NCBI GenBank assembly: GCA_003554375.1
Contig: PWGF01000246.1
Coordinates: 1-6,090 of the forward strand
Direction of reading: 5' to 3'
DNA: 6,090 nt
Source: Spirochaetaceae bacterium
GTDB lineage: Bacteria > Spirochaetota > Spirochaetia > DSM-27196 > SKKC01
The translations under genes and the position numbers were made by a program. The notes under the pieces are model-generated. The model saw only the letters and a list, made by a program, of their open reading frames with translations, was not told where the DNA came from and made no database searches. Below, one piece after another: positions 5,256-6,090 of this stretch (its first letter is position 1; each line of letters begins with the position of its first letter).

Positions 5256-6090
5256 ATGAGCGGACAAACAGGTGAGCGGTTCGTACCGCGAATGCCGGCG
5301 CCGGAGAGCGACGGTGTCCCGGCGCTCGACGGCTGGGGATTCGAAGACTCGGGCCTTCAAGTGACTGCGGACGGTCATGTGACCATGGCGGGGTCGCGCT
5401 ACCCGCTGAGCGGAGCAGTGCTCCCGAACCTTGTGCCGTGGATCAGCAAGATCCTCGAGGTGGAGGTGGATCCGTTCGAGGACCATCGGTCGCAGTATCC
5501 GCCGCACGTCCCGGAGCCGGTCCGCAAAGAGAGCTTCGTCGCCGATCTTCGCAGCGTGCTGCCCGCTGAGCGGATCGTCGACCGCCCGGAGGTCCGCCTG
5601 CGCCACGGCCACGGCCATACCCAGGAGGAGATCTGGGCGATCCGCTACGGCCGGATCGAGCGGGTGCCGGATCTGGTCGTATATCCCGAGTCCGACCAGG
5701 AGGCGGAGCAGCTCGTCCGCGCCGCGGCAGCGCATGACGCCGTTCTCGTACCGTATGGCGGGGGAACCAACGTCTCCGAGGCGCTCCGTTGCCCCACCGG
5801 CGAAGCGCGGATGATCGTCTCAGTGGACATGACCCGGATGAACCGTATCCGGTGGATCGATCCCCGGAACTACACCGCCTGCATCGAGGCCGGGGCGATG
5901 GGCCGCCACATCACCGCCGTTCTGGAGGCTCACGGATTCACGATGGGGCACGAGCCCGACAGTATCGAACTGTCCACCCTCGGCGGCTGGATCGCAACCA
6001 ACGCCGGCGGCATGAAGAAGAACCGCTACGGAAACATCGGAGAGATCGTGCAGGACGTGACTGCCGTTACTCCGGAGGGAAAGCTCGAAC
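5256..6090 (+). CDS. Alkylglycerone-phosphate (alkyl-DHAP) synthase, N-terminal 278 codons (runs off right edge)
   Basis: This is a FAD-dependent enzyme of the PCMH/vanillyl-alcohol-oxidase fold. It swaps the acyl chain of acyl-dihydroxyacetone phosphate for a fatty alcohol, forming the ether bond of ether lipids and plasmalogens. Matches to AGPS along the visible part are GWGFEDSG (26-33), GSRYPLSGAVLP (46-57), RHGHGHTQEEIW (116-127), RIERVPDLVVYP (133-144), the FAD pyrophosphate loop PYGGGTNVS (166-174), MNRIRWID (195-202), GHEPDSIELSTLGGW (231-245) and GGMKKNRYGNI (251-261). These are closer to AGPS than to glycolate or lactate oxidases, which share only the FAD fold. The C-terminal substrate and catalytic residues lie beyond the edge. 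The ATG has AAGGAG six bases upstream (5244-5249). It is preceded by its own promoter and follows the acetate-kinase-like gene on the same strand. No acyl-DHAP-forming acyltransferase or fatty alcohol reductase is visible here. Confidence 0.92.
   Translation, partial: MSGQTGERFVPRMPAPESDGVPALDGWGFEDSGLQVTADGHVTMAGSRYPLSGAVLPNLVPWISKILEVEVDPFEDHRSQYPPHVPEPVRKESFVADLRSVLPAERIVDRPEVRLRHGHGHTQEEIWAIRYGRIERVPDLVVYPESDQEAEQLVRAAAAHDAVLVPYGGGTNVSEALRCPTGEARMIVSVDMTRMNRIRWIDPRNYTACIEAGAMGRHITAVLEAHGFTMGHEPDSIELSTLGGWIATNAGGMKKNRYGNIGEIVQDVTAVTPEGKLE

Noticed and set aside
5166..5735. 189-codon minus-strand frame opposite the start of the alkylglycerone-phosphate synthase
   Set aside because: The plus-strand frame matches AGPS continuously, including the FAD loop, so the antisense frame is a by-product of high GC.

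Overview
The window is GC-rich bacterial DNA (roughly 60% G+C by eye) with Shine-Dalgarno sites, GTG and TTG starts and sigma70-like promoters. The alkylglycerone-phosphate synthase, the O-succinylhomoserine sulfhydrylase type of MetZ, the CysM and the covalent-FMN domain protein suggest an anaerobe or facultative anaerobe. A GC-rich spirochaete would fit, but this is a guess. No rRNA, tRNA, phage or transposon sequence is visible.

Left part, all on the minus strand (1-2737). From upstream to downstream: an OsmC-like ORF holding only the C-terminal half of the family (2492-2737); metZ, coupled to it by an ATGA overlap (1302-2495); a gap with a near-consensus promoter; a small membrane-anchored FMN-binding protein (653-1021); and the first ~224 codons of an S9A prolyl oligopeptidase / oligopeptidase B (1-672). 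The peptidase runs off the left edge inside a tandem 18-bp repeat that codes for a Pro-Ala-Pro-Thr-Ala-Gly tract.

Right part, all on the plus strand (2898-6090). cysM (2898-3800) diverges from the OsmC/metZ unit across a 160-bp region with two adjacent perfect inverted repeats and a possible leaderless promoter. It is followed after 20 bp by a 400-residue acetate-kinase-fold protein that has lost several catalytic residues and is probably a pseudoenzyme or a repurposed kinase (3821-5023). After a 232-bp AT-rich gap with a good promoter comes the first 278 codons of alkylglycerone-phosphate synthase, the ether-bond-forming enzyme of ether lipid synthesis (5256 to the right edge).

How the genes fit together: metZ (homocysteine from O-succinylhomoserine) and cysM (cysteine from O-acetylserine) form a divergent sulfur-assimilation pair and may share control signals between them. 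The degenerate acetate-kinase homologue is placed to be co-transcribed with cysM. The synthase has its own promoter. The most unusual items are the degenerate acetate kinase, the half-length OsmC ORF coupled to metZ, and the hexapeptide-repeat insertion in the peptidase propeller.
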